Assembly (NCBI RefSeq): GCF_000265385.1
Contig: NC_018013.1
Span: 3,206,501-3,270,500 of the forward strand
Origin: Aequorivita sublithincola DSM 14238
GTDB lineage: Bacteria; Bacteroidota; Bacteroidia; Flavobacteriales; Flavobacteriaceae
Reading direction: 5' to 3'
Length of the DNA: 64,000 bases
Positions within the stretch are counted from its first letter, which is position 1; each line of letters starts with the position of its first letter. Made by a program: the position numbers and the translations under genes. Below, one piece after another: positions 45,331 to 53,264 of this stretch. The notes under the pieces are model-generated. The model saw nothing but the letters and a program-made list of their open reading frames with translations. It did no database searches and had not been told where the DNA came from.

Positions 45331-46479
45331 ATGCCCAATTTCTATAAAATATTTCTTTCATTCTTATTATTAGCAGCAATTATTTCCTGTAAGAACGAAC
45401 CAAAAAAGAGTGTAGAAACCAAGGCTGCATCAAAAAAAGAACAGAGTATAAAATACGCGAAAGGCTTTGAAATCAAGACTTTTGAAGGCTACAAAACCAT
45501 CACCTTAAAAAATCCTTGGCCTGGAACTGAGAAGACTTTTAAATACGCTTTGGTAGAAAAAAATGGTTCACTTCCAAATAATGAAAGTTTTGATGCCGTT
45601 GTAAAAATTCCTGTAAAACGAATCGTTGTTACCTCTACTACTCACATTCCTTCTTTGGAAATGCTTAATGAAACCGAGGCTTTAGTGGGATTTCCAAATC
45701 TCAATTACATTTCTTCTGAAAAAACGCGTGAAAGAATCTCCGAAGGAAAAATTACTGAGTTGGGAAGAAACGAAGACATAAATACTGAAATCTTAATTAA
45801 TTTAAAACCAGACGCAGTGATTGGATTCGCAGTTGATGGAAATAATTCAACCTTTGCTACTATTGAAAAAACTGGTATTCCAGTTCTTTACAACTCAGAC
45901 TGGACGGAAACTTCACCATTGGGAAAAGCGGAGTGGATTAAATTTTTTGGTGCGCTTTTCAATAAAGAAGAAGAAGCTGATAGTATTTTCAAACTGATTG
46001 AAACCGAATATCTTTCCGCTAAAAAAATTGCTTCCGAAGCAAAAAAAACCCCAACAGTAATAAGTGGCGCAATGTATAAAGATGTTTGGTATATGCCACA
46101 GGGTGAGAGTTGGGGCGCGAAGTTTATTGCAGATGCCAACGGCGATTATCTATGGAAAGATTCAAAAGGAACTGGCGGATTATCTTTAAGCTTAGAATCG
46201 GTGCTCAATGAAGGCCACAATGCCGAAGTTTGGATTGGACCAGGACAATTTACAAGCTTAAATGAAATGAAAAGCGCAGACCAAGCCTACACCCAGTTTG
46301 CCGCTTTTAAAACTGGAAATGTATATTCCTACAGTTTGAAAAAAGGGGAAACTGGAGGTGTTATTTATTTTGAATTAGCGCCAAACAGACCTGACTTGGT
46401 TTTAAAAGACCTTATCAAAATACTTCACCCGGAATTGTATCCAAATCACGAACTTTACTTTTTTGATAAAATTCAGTAA
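45331..46479 (+). CDS. btuF: cobalamin/iron-type ABC transporter substrate-binding lipoprotein
   Basis: Start MPNFYKIFLSFLLLAAIISC (45331): the lipobox AIISC gives a clean lipoprotein; the 45310 frame adds seven residues. The mature part is the helical-backbone metal-receptor fold with PVKRIVVTSTTHIPSLEMLN and TEILINLKPDAVIGFAV. It delivers ligand to the permease at 46479-47510. In this locus the ligand is most likely a corrinoid; an iron chelate remains possible. Confidence 0.85.
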   Translation: MPNFYKIFLSFLLLAAIISCKNEPKKSVETKAASKKEQSIKYAKGFEIKTFEGYKTITLKNPWPGTEKTFKYALVEKNGSLPNNESFDAVVKIPVKRIVVTSTTHIPSLEMLNETEALVGFPNLNYISSEKTRERISEGKITELGRNEDINTEILINLKPDAVIGFAVDGNNSTFATIEKTGIPVLYNSDWTETSPLGKAEWIKFFGALFNKEEEADSIFKLIETEYLSAKKIASEAKKTPTVISGAMYKDVWYMPQGESWGAKFIADANGDYLWKDSKGTGGLSLSLESVLNEGHNAEVWIGPGQFTSLNEMKSADQAYTQFAAFKTGNVYSYSLKKGETGGVIYFELAPNRPDLVLKDLIKILHPELYPNHELYFFDKIQ

Positions 46480-47510
46480 TGCAAACGGCTCAAACATATC
46501 GGATTCATTTCTCGATGCTTTTTCTAGTATTGATTGCCGCATTTTTGGTGAATTTGAGCATTGGCTCTGTTTCCATTCCGTTGAAAGATATATTTTTTGC
46601 CTTCACAGGAAACGGCGCATCCAAAGAAACCTGGCAATACATTTTGATAGATTACAGACTCCCAAAAGCAATCACAGCAATGCTTGCTGGTGGCGGATTG
46701 GCAATTTCAGGCTTATTGATGCAAACACTTTTTAGAAATCCGCTGGCGGGACCTTTCGTTCTAGGGTTGAGCAGCGGCGCTAGTTTGGGCGTTGCAATTT
46801 TAATTTTGGGCGCAAGTGCTTTTGGCGGATTTTTTGGAACGATGCTTTTAAGTCAATGGAGTTTGGTTATCGCTTCTGCATTAGGAAGTTTTTTAGTGTT
46901 GCTAGCCGTTTTGGCGGTAACTTTTAGAATAAAAGACACGATGGCGATACTAATCATCGGACTTATGTTTGGAAGCGTAACAACAGCTGTGGTTTCGGTT
47001 CTGTCTTATTTCAGCAATGCGGAACAATTGCAACAATACATTTTCTGGTCCTTCGGAAGTTTGGGAAACCAATCCTGGCAAGGTGTTTTGATTTTAGGGA
47101 TTTGCTTTTTGGCGGGATTGATTTTGAGCATTTTTAGTAGTAAATCATTGAATGCATTACTTTTAGGCGAAAACTATGCGAAAAGTATGGGACTTCACAT
47201 TAAAAGAACCACTTTTATAATAATCGTAGCAACAAGTATTTTAGCGGGAGGCATTACAGCTTTTGTGGGACCAATCGCCTTTGTTGGCTTGGCCGTGCCG
47301 CATTTGGTTCGTCAGTTTTTCAAAACCTCAAACCATTTAATTTTATTACCAGCCGTCCTGCTTTGTGGAAGTTTATTAATGCTAATTTGTGATACCGTGG
47401 CCCAATTGCCTTTCAGCGAATTTACGTTGCCAATAAACGCCATTACTTCATTAATTGGCGCTCCCGTTGTAATTTGGCTGTTGGTACGAAAACGAAAACT
47501 CTTCTTTTAA
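46479..47510 (+). CDS. btuC: FecCD/BtuC-type ABC permease
   Basis: 343 residues, nine to ten membrane helices. GSVSIPLKDIFFAFTGNG, RLPKAITAMLAGGGLAISGLLMQTLFRNPLAGPFVLG and GPIAFVGLAVPHLVRQFF are classical FecCD/BtuC motifs. Its ATG overlaps the btuF stop (TAATG), and its stop overlaps the next ATG likewise, so the three are translationally coupled. Confidence 0.93.
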   Translation: MQTAQTYRIHFSMLFLVLIAAFLVNLSIGSVSIPLKDIFFAFTGNGASKETWQYILIDYRLPKAITAMLAGGGLAISGLLMQTLFRNPLAGPFVLGLSSGASLGVAILILGASAFGGFFGTMLLSQWSLVIASALGSFLVLLAVLAVTFRIKDTMAILIIGLMFGSVTTAVVSVLSYFSNAEQLQQYIFWSFGSLGNQSWQGVLILGICFLAGLILSIFSSKSLNALLLGENYAKSMGLHIKRTTFIIIVATSILAGGITAFVGPIAFVGLAVPHLVRQFFKTSNHLILLPAVLLCGSLLMLICDTVAQLPFSEFTLPINAITSLIGAPVVIWLLVRKRKLFF

Positions 47511-48304
47511 TGGCTTTAGAAGAAAAAAATATCATTTTAGAAGCTCGAAATCTATCAGTTGGTTATTCGAATAAAAAGGCAGAATCTGTAATTGCAGAAG
47601 AAATCAATTTTTCTATTGAAAAAGGTGAGTTAGTTGGGCTCGTAGGTGCAAACGGAATTGGAAAATCTACATTACTAAGAACTTTAACAGGAATGCAAAA
47701 CGCCTTAAATGGCGACGTGTTTTTGAAAGGAAAGAACTTAAAAGAATATTCATCATTTCGGCTTGCAACGCAGTTAAGCGTGGTTTTAACAGAAGCACCT
47801 GCTTCTAAAAATCTTTCGGTTTTAGAAATGATTTCCTTGGGAAGACAGCCTTATACAAATTGGATCGGTTCTCTTTCCGAAACGGACAAAAAAGCGATAA
47901 ATTTCGCTTTGGAAGCTACTGAAACCACTACCCTCGCCCACCGAAAATGTTATGAATTGAGCGATGGTCAAATGCAGCGAGTTGCCATTGCAAGAGCTTT
48001 GGCGCAGGACACGCCAATTATTATTTTAGATGAGCCAACTACGCACTTGGACATTTACCATCGTGCTTATGTCCTGAAATTGCTTAAAAAACTGGCTTCA
48101 GAAACACAAAAAACCATTCTATTTTCAACTCACGAAATTGATTTAGCAATTCAGCTTACAGACAAAATGCTTGTCATGGCAAACAATGAAAACCATTTTG
48201 ATTCGCCCTGTAAATTGATTAAAGCCGGAAGATTCGACGCTCTTTTCCCCAAAGAAACCATCGATTTTGATGGGAAAACGGGACGTTTTACCATAAGAAA
48301 ATAA
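47510..48304 (+). CDS. btuD: ABC transporter ATPase of the cobalamin/iron type
   Basis: Start MALEEKNIILEARN at 47510 (TAATG overlap with the permease); the 47474 frame lies inside the permease. Walker A GANGIGKST (46-54), signature LSDGQMQR (Gly-x-Gly replaced by Asp-Gly, acceptable), Walker B IIILDEPTTHLD and H-loop STHEIDLA. It drives the permease. 264 residues. Confidence 0.93.
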   Translation: MALEEKNIILEARNLSVGYSNKKAESVIAEEINFSIEKGELVGLVGANGIGKSTLLRTLTGMQNALNGDVFLKGKNLKEYSSFRLATQLSVVLTEAPASKNLSVLEMISLGRQPYTNWIGSLSETDKKAINFALEATETTTLAHRKCYELSDGQMQRVAIARALAQDTPIIILDEPTTHLDIYHRAYVLKLLKKLASETQKTILFSTHEIDLAIQLTDKMLVMANNENHFDSPCKLIKAGRFDALFPKETIDFDGKTGRFTIRK

Positions 48305-48330
48305 GTATATTTACTTCAAAATTTATTGCA

Positions 48331-49659
48331 ATGAGCGAAACTTTTATATTCCTTTTATTAGCCGCGATCTGTCTATTAATTGGCGCATTTATCGGCAATC
48401 TTTTCGCACGTTTAAAAAACAAAACTGAAACTAGTAAACTTGAAGAACGTCTTGAAAACGCAACGCTTCAAATTGAAAAATTGGACGAGCGTTACACTAT
48501 TTCAACAAACGAAAAAGAACAGATAAGAGCCGAAAAAGAACAAGCAAACATCCAACTTTCTAAGCAAAGTGCAGAATATGACGCACTTTACGCCAAACTG
48601 GAAGATGAAAAAGAACGCTTCCAAAATTTTGAAAAGGATTTTAAAGATAAATTCGAAAATCTTGCCAATAAAATATTGATAGATAAAACGGAAGCCTTTA
48701 CAGATTCAAACAAAAAGAATATAGAAAATATCTTAAAACCTTTGAATGATAAAATTAAAGACTTCGAAGAAAAAGTTGGAAAGAATAATATAGATTTTGT
48801 TAGATCTCATGCTGAATTGGGCAAACAACTTCAGTTTTTAAACGAGCAAAATATAAAAATTAGTCAAGAGGCAGATAATCTTACTAAAGCATTAAAAGGG
48901 GATTCTAAAATTCAAGGAAATTGGGGCGAAATGATTTTATCCAGAGTTTTGGAAGAATCAGGTCTAGAAAAAGGTCGCGAATACACAACTCAAGACAGCC
49001 ACGAGAATCCAGATGGCGGAAGACTGCAAACCGACGTAATCATTCATCTGCCAGATGGTAAAAAGATGATAATTGACAGTAAAGTTTCGCTTACGGACTT
49101 TGAAAGATACGTTTCCGAAGAAGATGAAAACTTAAAAAGTCTTTACTTGAAAAAACACATAGATTCTATAAAAAAACACATTCTTACACTAAGCGAAAAA
49201 AAATATTATCACGCCATAAACGAAAGCCCAGATACTATTTTTATGTTCGTGCCCATTGAACCTGCATTTGCGATAGCAGTGGCTCATCAAAAAAACCTTT
49301 ATCAAGAAGCTTTTAAAAGAAAAGTTATGATTGTAACGCCTTCCACGCTTTTAGCGGCATTACGATTGGTTGAAAATCTTTGGGAAAACGATAATCAAAA
49401 GAAAAATACAATAGAAATTGCCACAGAAGCTGGCAGACTGTATGATTCTTTCGTTGGATTGCTAGATGAACTAAACAAAATAAAGCGACAATTAGGAACC
49501 GTTCAAGGCTCTTTTGACAACGCTCTTGTTAAACTGGAAGGAAAAGGAAATCTTGTGAAAAGAGTTGAAAAACTTCGAAAACTTGGCGCAATAACAAGTA
49601 AAAATATAGATCAAAAGCTATTAAAAGATTCGGATGAAAAAATCATAAATAAAGATTGA
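48331..49659 (+). CDS. rmuC: DNA recombination protein RmuC
   Basis: N-terminal membrane helix (4-26), coiled coil (about 32-190), then the restriction-endonuclease-like domain with GNWGEMILSRVLEESGL and KKMIIDSKVSLTDFERY, the latter carrying the D-x-K core. It limits inversions and acts on DNA ends in E. coli. Lies 26 bases after btuD but is unrelated in function. Confidence 0.93.
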   Translation: MSETFIFLLLAAICLLIGAFIGNLFARLKNKTETSKLEERLENATLQIEKLDERYTISTNEKEQIRAEKEQANIQLSKQSAEYDALYAKLEDEKERFQNFEKDFKDKFENLANKILIDKTEAFTDSNKKNIENILKPLNDKIKDFEEKVGKNNIDFVRSHAELGKQLQFLNEQNIKISQEADNLTKALKGDSKIQGNWGEMILSRVLEESGLEKGREYTTQDSHENPDGGRLQTDVIIHLPDGKKMIIDSKVSLTDFERYVSEEDENLKSLYLKKHIDSIKKHILTLSEKKYYHAINESPDTIFMFVPIEPAFAIAVAHQKNLYQEAFKRKVMIVTPSTLLAALRLVENLWENDNQKKNTIEIATEAGRLYDSFVGLLDELNKIKRQLGTVQGSFDNALVKLEGKGNLVKRVEKLRKLGAITSKNIDQKLLKDSDEKIINKD

Positions 49660-49717
49660 TACAACTTATTATTTTTTATATTTTACCCTCTTAAACTAAT
49701 TAAAACCAACAATTATA

Positions 49718-50926
49718 ATGAAAATAAAATTACTTCTTCTAACCGTTTTACTATCAACGATTAACGTCTTTTCTCAAAACGAATTTGAATCTGGCTATAT
49801 CATTCTCAACAACGGAACAAAAACCAATTGTTTAATAAAAAATGAAGATTGGAAAGGAGGTCCAACCACTTTTGAATATAAAACAGGCGAAGACAGCGAA
49901 GTAAAGATTGAAACTATTGCCAACGTAAAAGAATTTGGTTCTGGTGAAATGTTTAAATATATTAGAACCACGCTGGATGTAGATCAATCCACAGATGTGG
50001 TTAATAATCTTACGGATGTTCGCAATCCTGTTATGAAGAAAGAGACTCTTTTTTTAAAGACACTTTTGGAGGGAAAAGCATCACTTTATTATTCCGAAAA
50101 GGAAAACGTAAAGCGTTATTTCTATAAAATGGGAGACGGCGAAATAGAGCAGCTAATCTACAAGAGATATATGGTTACCCCTCAAAAAATGGGCTCTAAC
50201 GATCGTTACAAACAGCAACTAGCCACGTTGTTAAACTGTAGTGATTTAAAAGAAAATAGTTTTGAAAATCTTGAGTATAAGAGAAACAAACTAATAAACA
50301 TCATTACGAACTATAACAGTTGTGAAAACTCCGAAACAATAGTTTACAATAAAATGGCAACCAAGTCAAAATTTAACTTAAGTCTTCGTCCAGGAGTTAC
50401 TTTTAGTTCATTATCCATAGAAGCGGCTGGTAAGGAAAAAGTGCTATTTGACAGTGAAACAGGGATTAGAATTGGTTTGGAAGCAGAATATGTTTTTCCT
50501 TTTAATAATGGGAAATGGTCTCTATTTTTAGAACCAACTTATCGCGGCTATAAAGCTGAAAAAGAGGTAGTTTATACTGAACTTTTACAAAAAAAGACAC
50601 TTATAACAGCAGAATATAACTCGATTGAACTACCAATAGGTGCTCGACATTATATGTTTGTAAACCAAGATGGAGCTTTCTTCCTTGATGCTGCTGCTGT
50701 GGTAGACGTTTCGTCACTTGATTCCAAAATTGAATCTAGCAATGAGAGTTTTTATGATATGGAGGTTCGTACAGATGTTGCTTTTGGGTTAGGAGTTGGC
50801 TTCAGATATAAAAACAAATACAGTATTGAAGCAAGATATCACACTTCCCGAAAGGTTACAAATTATCAAAATATTATAACTGCTTATAATTCATTCGCTT
50901 TGGTTGCCGGTTATAATTTTCTATAA
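49718..50926 (+). CDS. secreted protein with PorT-like outer membrane barrel end
   Basis: Signal peptide ends NVFSQ. The first 210 residues form a compact domain starting NEFESGYIILNNGTKTNCLIKNEDWKG, also present in the neighbouring paralogue. The C-terminal part from SLRPGVTFSSL onwards is an eight-strand-like barrel ending ALVAGYNFL, resembling PorT/OmpW-type proteins. Function unknown. The next gene is a decayed paralogue, so this is the functional copy of a tandem duplication. Confidence 0.78.
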   Translation: MKIKLLLLTVLLSTINVFSQNEFESGYIILNNGTKTNCLIKNEDWKGGPTTFEYKTGEDSEVKIETIANVKEFGSGEMFKYIRTTLDVDQSTDVVNNLTDVRNPVMKKETLFLKTLLEGKASLYYSEKENVKRYFYKMGDGEIEQLIYKRYMVTPQKMGSNDRYKQQLATLLNCSDLKENSFENLEYKRNKLINIITNYNSCENSETIVYNKMATKSKFNLSLRPGVTFSSLSIEAAGKEKVLFDSETGIRIGLEAEYVFPFNNGKWSLFLEPTYRGYKAEKEVVYTELLQKKTLITAEYNSIELPIGARHYMFVNQDGAFFLDAAAVVDVSSLDSKIESSNESFYDMEVRTDVAFGLGVGFRYKNKYSIEARYHTSRKVTNYQNIITAYNSFALVAGYNFL

Positions 50927-50963
50927 TTCAGCCTAACTTTTAGATTCTATAAGCTTTCAATTT

Positions 50964-52123
50964 ATGAAAAACACACTTCTTATACTATTTTTAGTGTTCT
51001 TTATGTTTTCATCGGTTTCCCAAAACCAGTATGAAAGCGGCTATTTTATAAAGAATGATGGTTCAAAAATCAGTTGTTTGGTTAGACCTTTAGATTGGAG
51101 CACAAATCCTGTAACCTTTCAATATAAACTTTCAGAAGATGCCAAAACAGAAATTGGGAAAATTGAAAACGTAAAAGAGTTTGGAACAGATTTTACCACA
51201 AAATTCTTCCGTACAACGGTGGAAATTGATCAATCTAGCGAAGCTATTGCAAGTTTAACTTATGATAGAAATCCTGTTTTTAAACAAGAAACGCTCTTTG
51301 TAAAGGTTCTTGTAGAGGGCAAAGTCACCTTATATTTCACTTCAAGAGAAACCAAAAATAGGTTTATTACAGTATAGATGGTGGTAAAATTGAGCAACTA
51401 ATCTATAAAAGATATTTGGTTACTCGTTCTAAAATAGGAAAGAACAATAGATTTAAACATCAATCGGCAACTTCTTTAAAGTGTGAAAAATTGGATAAAA
51501 GCAATTTTGAAAACCTAGAATACAAAACCAAGAACTTGATTGCTATTTTTGAAACTTATAATAGCTGCAGTGGCTCAGATTTTGTTTCTTATGAAAAAAT
51601 AAAGGAGAAAAAAATAGAAGAGGAAAAAGCAAAATATAAAGGAAAGCCTAACCTGAGTCTTCGTCCAGGAGTTACATTTTCAAAATATTATACCATAACA
51701 AATTTTCAGCGAGAAGATTTTGAAAACAAAACAGGTTATAGAATTGGCCTGGAACTAGAATACATTTTTCCCACAAAAAACCACAACTGGGCAAAGTTTA
51801 TAGAGCCAAGCTACCGGAACTATGAATCTGAAAAAGAAGTGCTTTATAATGATTTCTATACTATTAAAGAATACACGACAATTACAGTAAAAAAGAACTC
51901 TTTCGATTTAATTACCGGACCAAGATATTATTTCAACTTAAGTGAAAAATCTTCGATTTATTTAGATGTTTCATTGTTGATAAATACCAATATTAATTCC
52001 GAAGAAACTTCTAGTGTTGATCTTGGTTACTACATAGATACAAGCAGTGATTTAGGAAACTCCTTTGGGCTGGGTTACAGGTACAATAAATAGTTGAGTT
52101 TGCAATTCCGTTATAATAATTAG
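50964..52123 (+). pseudogene. decayed paralogue of the 49718-50926 gene (frameshift plus nonsense)
   Basis: Begins MKNTLLILFLVFFMFSSVSQ and aligns with the upstream gene through RETKNR; then the frame stops at 51375 (TAG). One base lost near 51360 in the AGGTTT-ATT region restores YYSIDGGKIEQLIYKRYLV, which matches YKMGDGEIEQLIYKRYMV in the paralogue. The second part reads on from 51416 and ends at TAG 52091 within GYRYNK, where the paralogue continues NKYSIEARY; after the stop LSLQFRYNN again matches. The last 28 residues of the paralogue are missing. Two independent lesions make a sequencing error less likely. Confidence 0.85.
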
Positions 52124-52202
52124 GTTCTACCTTCAGTTCCACTGCTTTTGTTTTGGGATGTAACTTTCTGTAAAAGCGGAATAAATTGACTATTTTTAGT
52201 GA

Positions 52203-52571
52203 ATGAAAAAAGTCCTATTCATTATCCTCGGAAGCCTTTTGGCAATTTACTTATGCTACATGGCTTTTATATATTATGTTCCATACAGCGAAGGTACACG
52301 TGCTGGAGAGCTCATTAAGTTTAGCTATCGCGGCGTAGTAATCAAAACTTGGGAAGGTGAAATAAGTCAGGGAATTAGCGGTGCACAGATTTTTTCGTTT
52401 TCAGTTTTAGACCAAGACCAAGACGTAATTGAACACTTAAAGGAATATCAAGGAAGTTATGTAAAAGTCACCTATATAGAGCGCTTTGCTTCCTTCGCCA
52501 TTTGGGGCGAAACCAAATATTTCATTACTGCTGTAGAACAAGAAAATTCGCCTCATTTTAATCGAAATTAA
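52203..52571 (+). CDS. membrane-anchored protein of unknown function
   Basis: 122 residues: one N-terminal membrane helix (5-27) and a beta-rich external domain with EGTRAGELIKFSYRGVVIKTWEGEI, GAQIFSFSVLD and VKVTYIERFASFAIWGETKYFITAV, which looks like a small OB-like barrel. Similar proteins in flavobacteria may be labelled 6-phosphogluconate dehydrogenase, but no such enzyme motifs are present. Single gene. Confidence 0.72.
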   Translation: MKKVLFIILGSLLAIYLCYMAFIYYVPYSEGTRAGELIKFSYRGVVIKTWEGEISQGISGAQIFSFSVLDQDQDVIEHLKEYQGSYVKVTYIERFASFAIWGETKYFITAVEQENSPHFNRN

Positions 52572-52605
52572 AACGAAAGCAAATTAATCTTGGAGTAATA
52601 AAAAA

Positions 52606-53184
52606 TTATTTTTTTGCGATTTTTAAGGTAGTCTGTAAGTTGTTTGAAGAAACTTTCACGAAATACAAACCGCTATTCATCTTACTCATATCTACTTGAG
52701 TAATATTTCCAGCTCCTCTACCTTCACTAACAAGTGTTCCTAAAACATTATAAATCTGGTAACTGTCAACTTTGAAGAGTGAAAATATAGTCAAATCATT
52801 TTTTACTGGATTTGGGTATAGTTTTAAATTCTTAACAAACTTGTCTGTTACAGACATTGTATTTTCCACCGTAATAGTCCCATTCATATTAGGGTGAAAA
52901 TTACATTTATAATCATTAGAACCCTCCACAGTAAAAACATAAAGATATTCTGTTCCCTCTCCGCTGATGGTACCACTATCAAAAGTTTCTACACTAGAGC
53001 CAGCAATACTTGAAATAGTATGTGCAATATTATCCCGCAACGTCCATCGCACAGCATCACCAACTTCTATGGTGATACTCGCATCGGAACCGTTGATCCC
53101 AATCTTCCAATCAAGATCGAAGGTTGTTTGAGCAGATATAGTGGTAATTGCAAAAAAAGCAATTAAAAGGGTAATTTTTTTCAT
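52606..53184 (-). CDS. cupredoxin exported by the type IX secretion system
   Basis: Signal peptide to TISAQ, then a plastocyanin-like domain (20-107) with copper ligands H55 (AHTISS), C94 and H97 (KCNFHP) and M100 (NMNG). The C-terminal 75 residues, LKLYPNPVKNDLTIF to the lysine end, are a type A T9SS sorting domain. It should be a secreted or surface-attached copper protein. Other T9SS genes are not in the window. Upstream, TGTAAC (53213-53208) resembles the ECF -35, but the CGTA that follows is at 14 bases. Confidence 0.87.
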   Translation of the reverse strand: MKKITLLIAFFAITTISAQTTFDLDWKIGINGSDASITIEVGDAVRWTLRDNIAHTISSIAGSSVETFDSGTISGEGTEYLYVFTVEGSNDYKCNFHPNMNGTITVENTMSVTDKFVKNLKLYPNPVKNDLTIFSLFKVDSYQIYNVLGTLVSEGRGAGNITQVDMSKMNSGLYFVKVSSNNLQTTLKIAKK

Positions 53185-53264
53185 ATAAAATTTGTTTTAC
53201 GAAGAGTTTGAGAAAGTTACAACAATTTTAACGGAATTTATGCAATATCCACAAAAACTATAAT

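Noticed and set aside
50964..52093. Two separate short genes, or phase variation at 51360
   Set aside because: Both parts align to one paralogue. The local T-run is only three bases, too short for slippage-based phase variation, and a second lesion exists at 52091.
52203..52571. Name 6-phosphogluconate dehydrogenase for the 122-residue protein
   Set aside because: No Rossmann motif and far too short; it has a membrane helix and a small beta domain.
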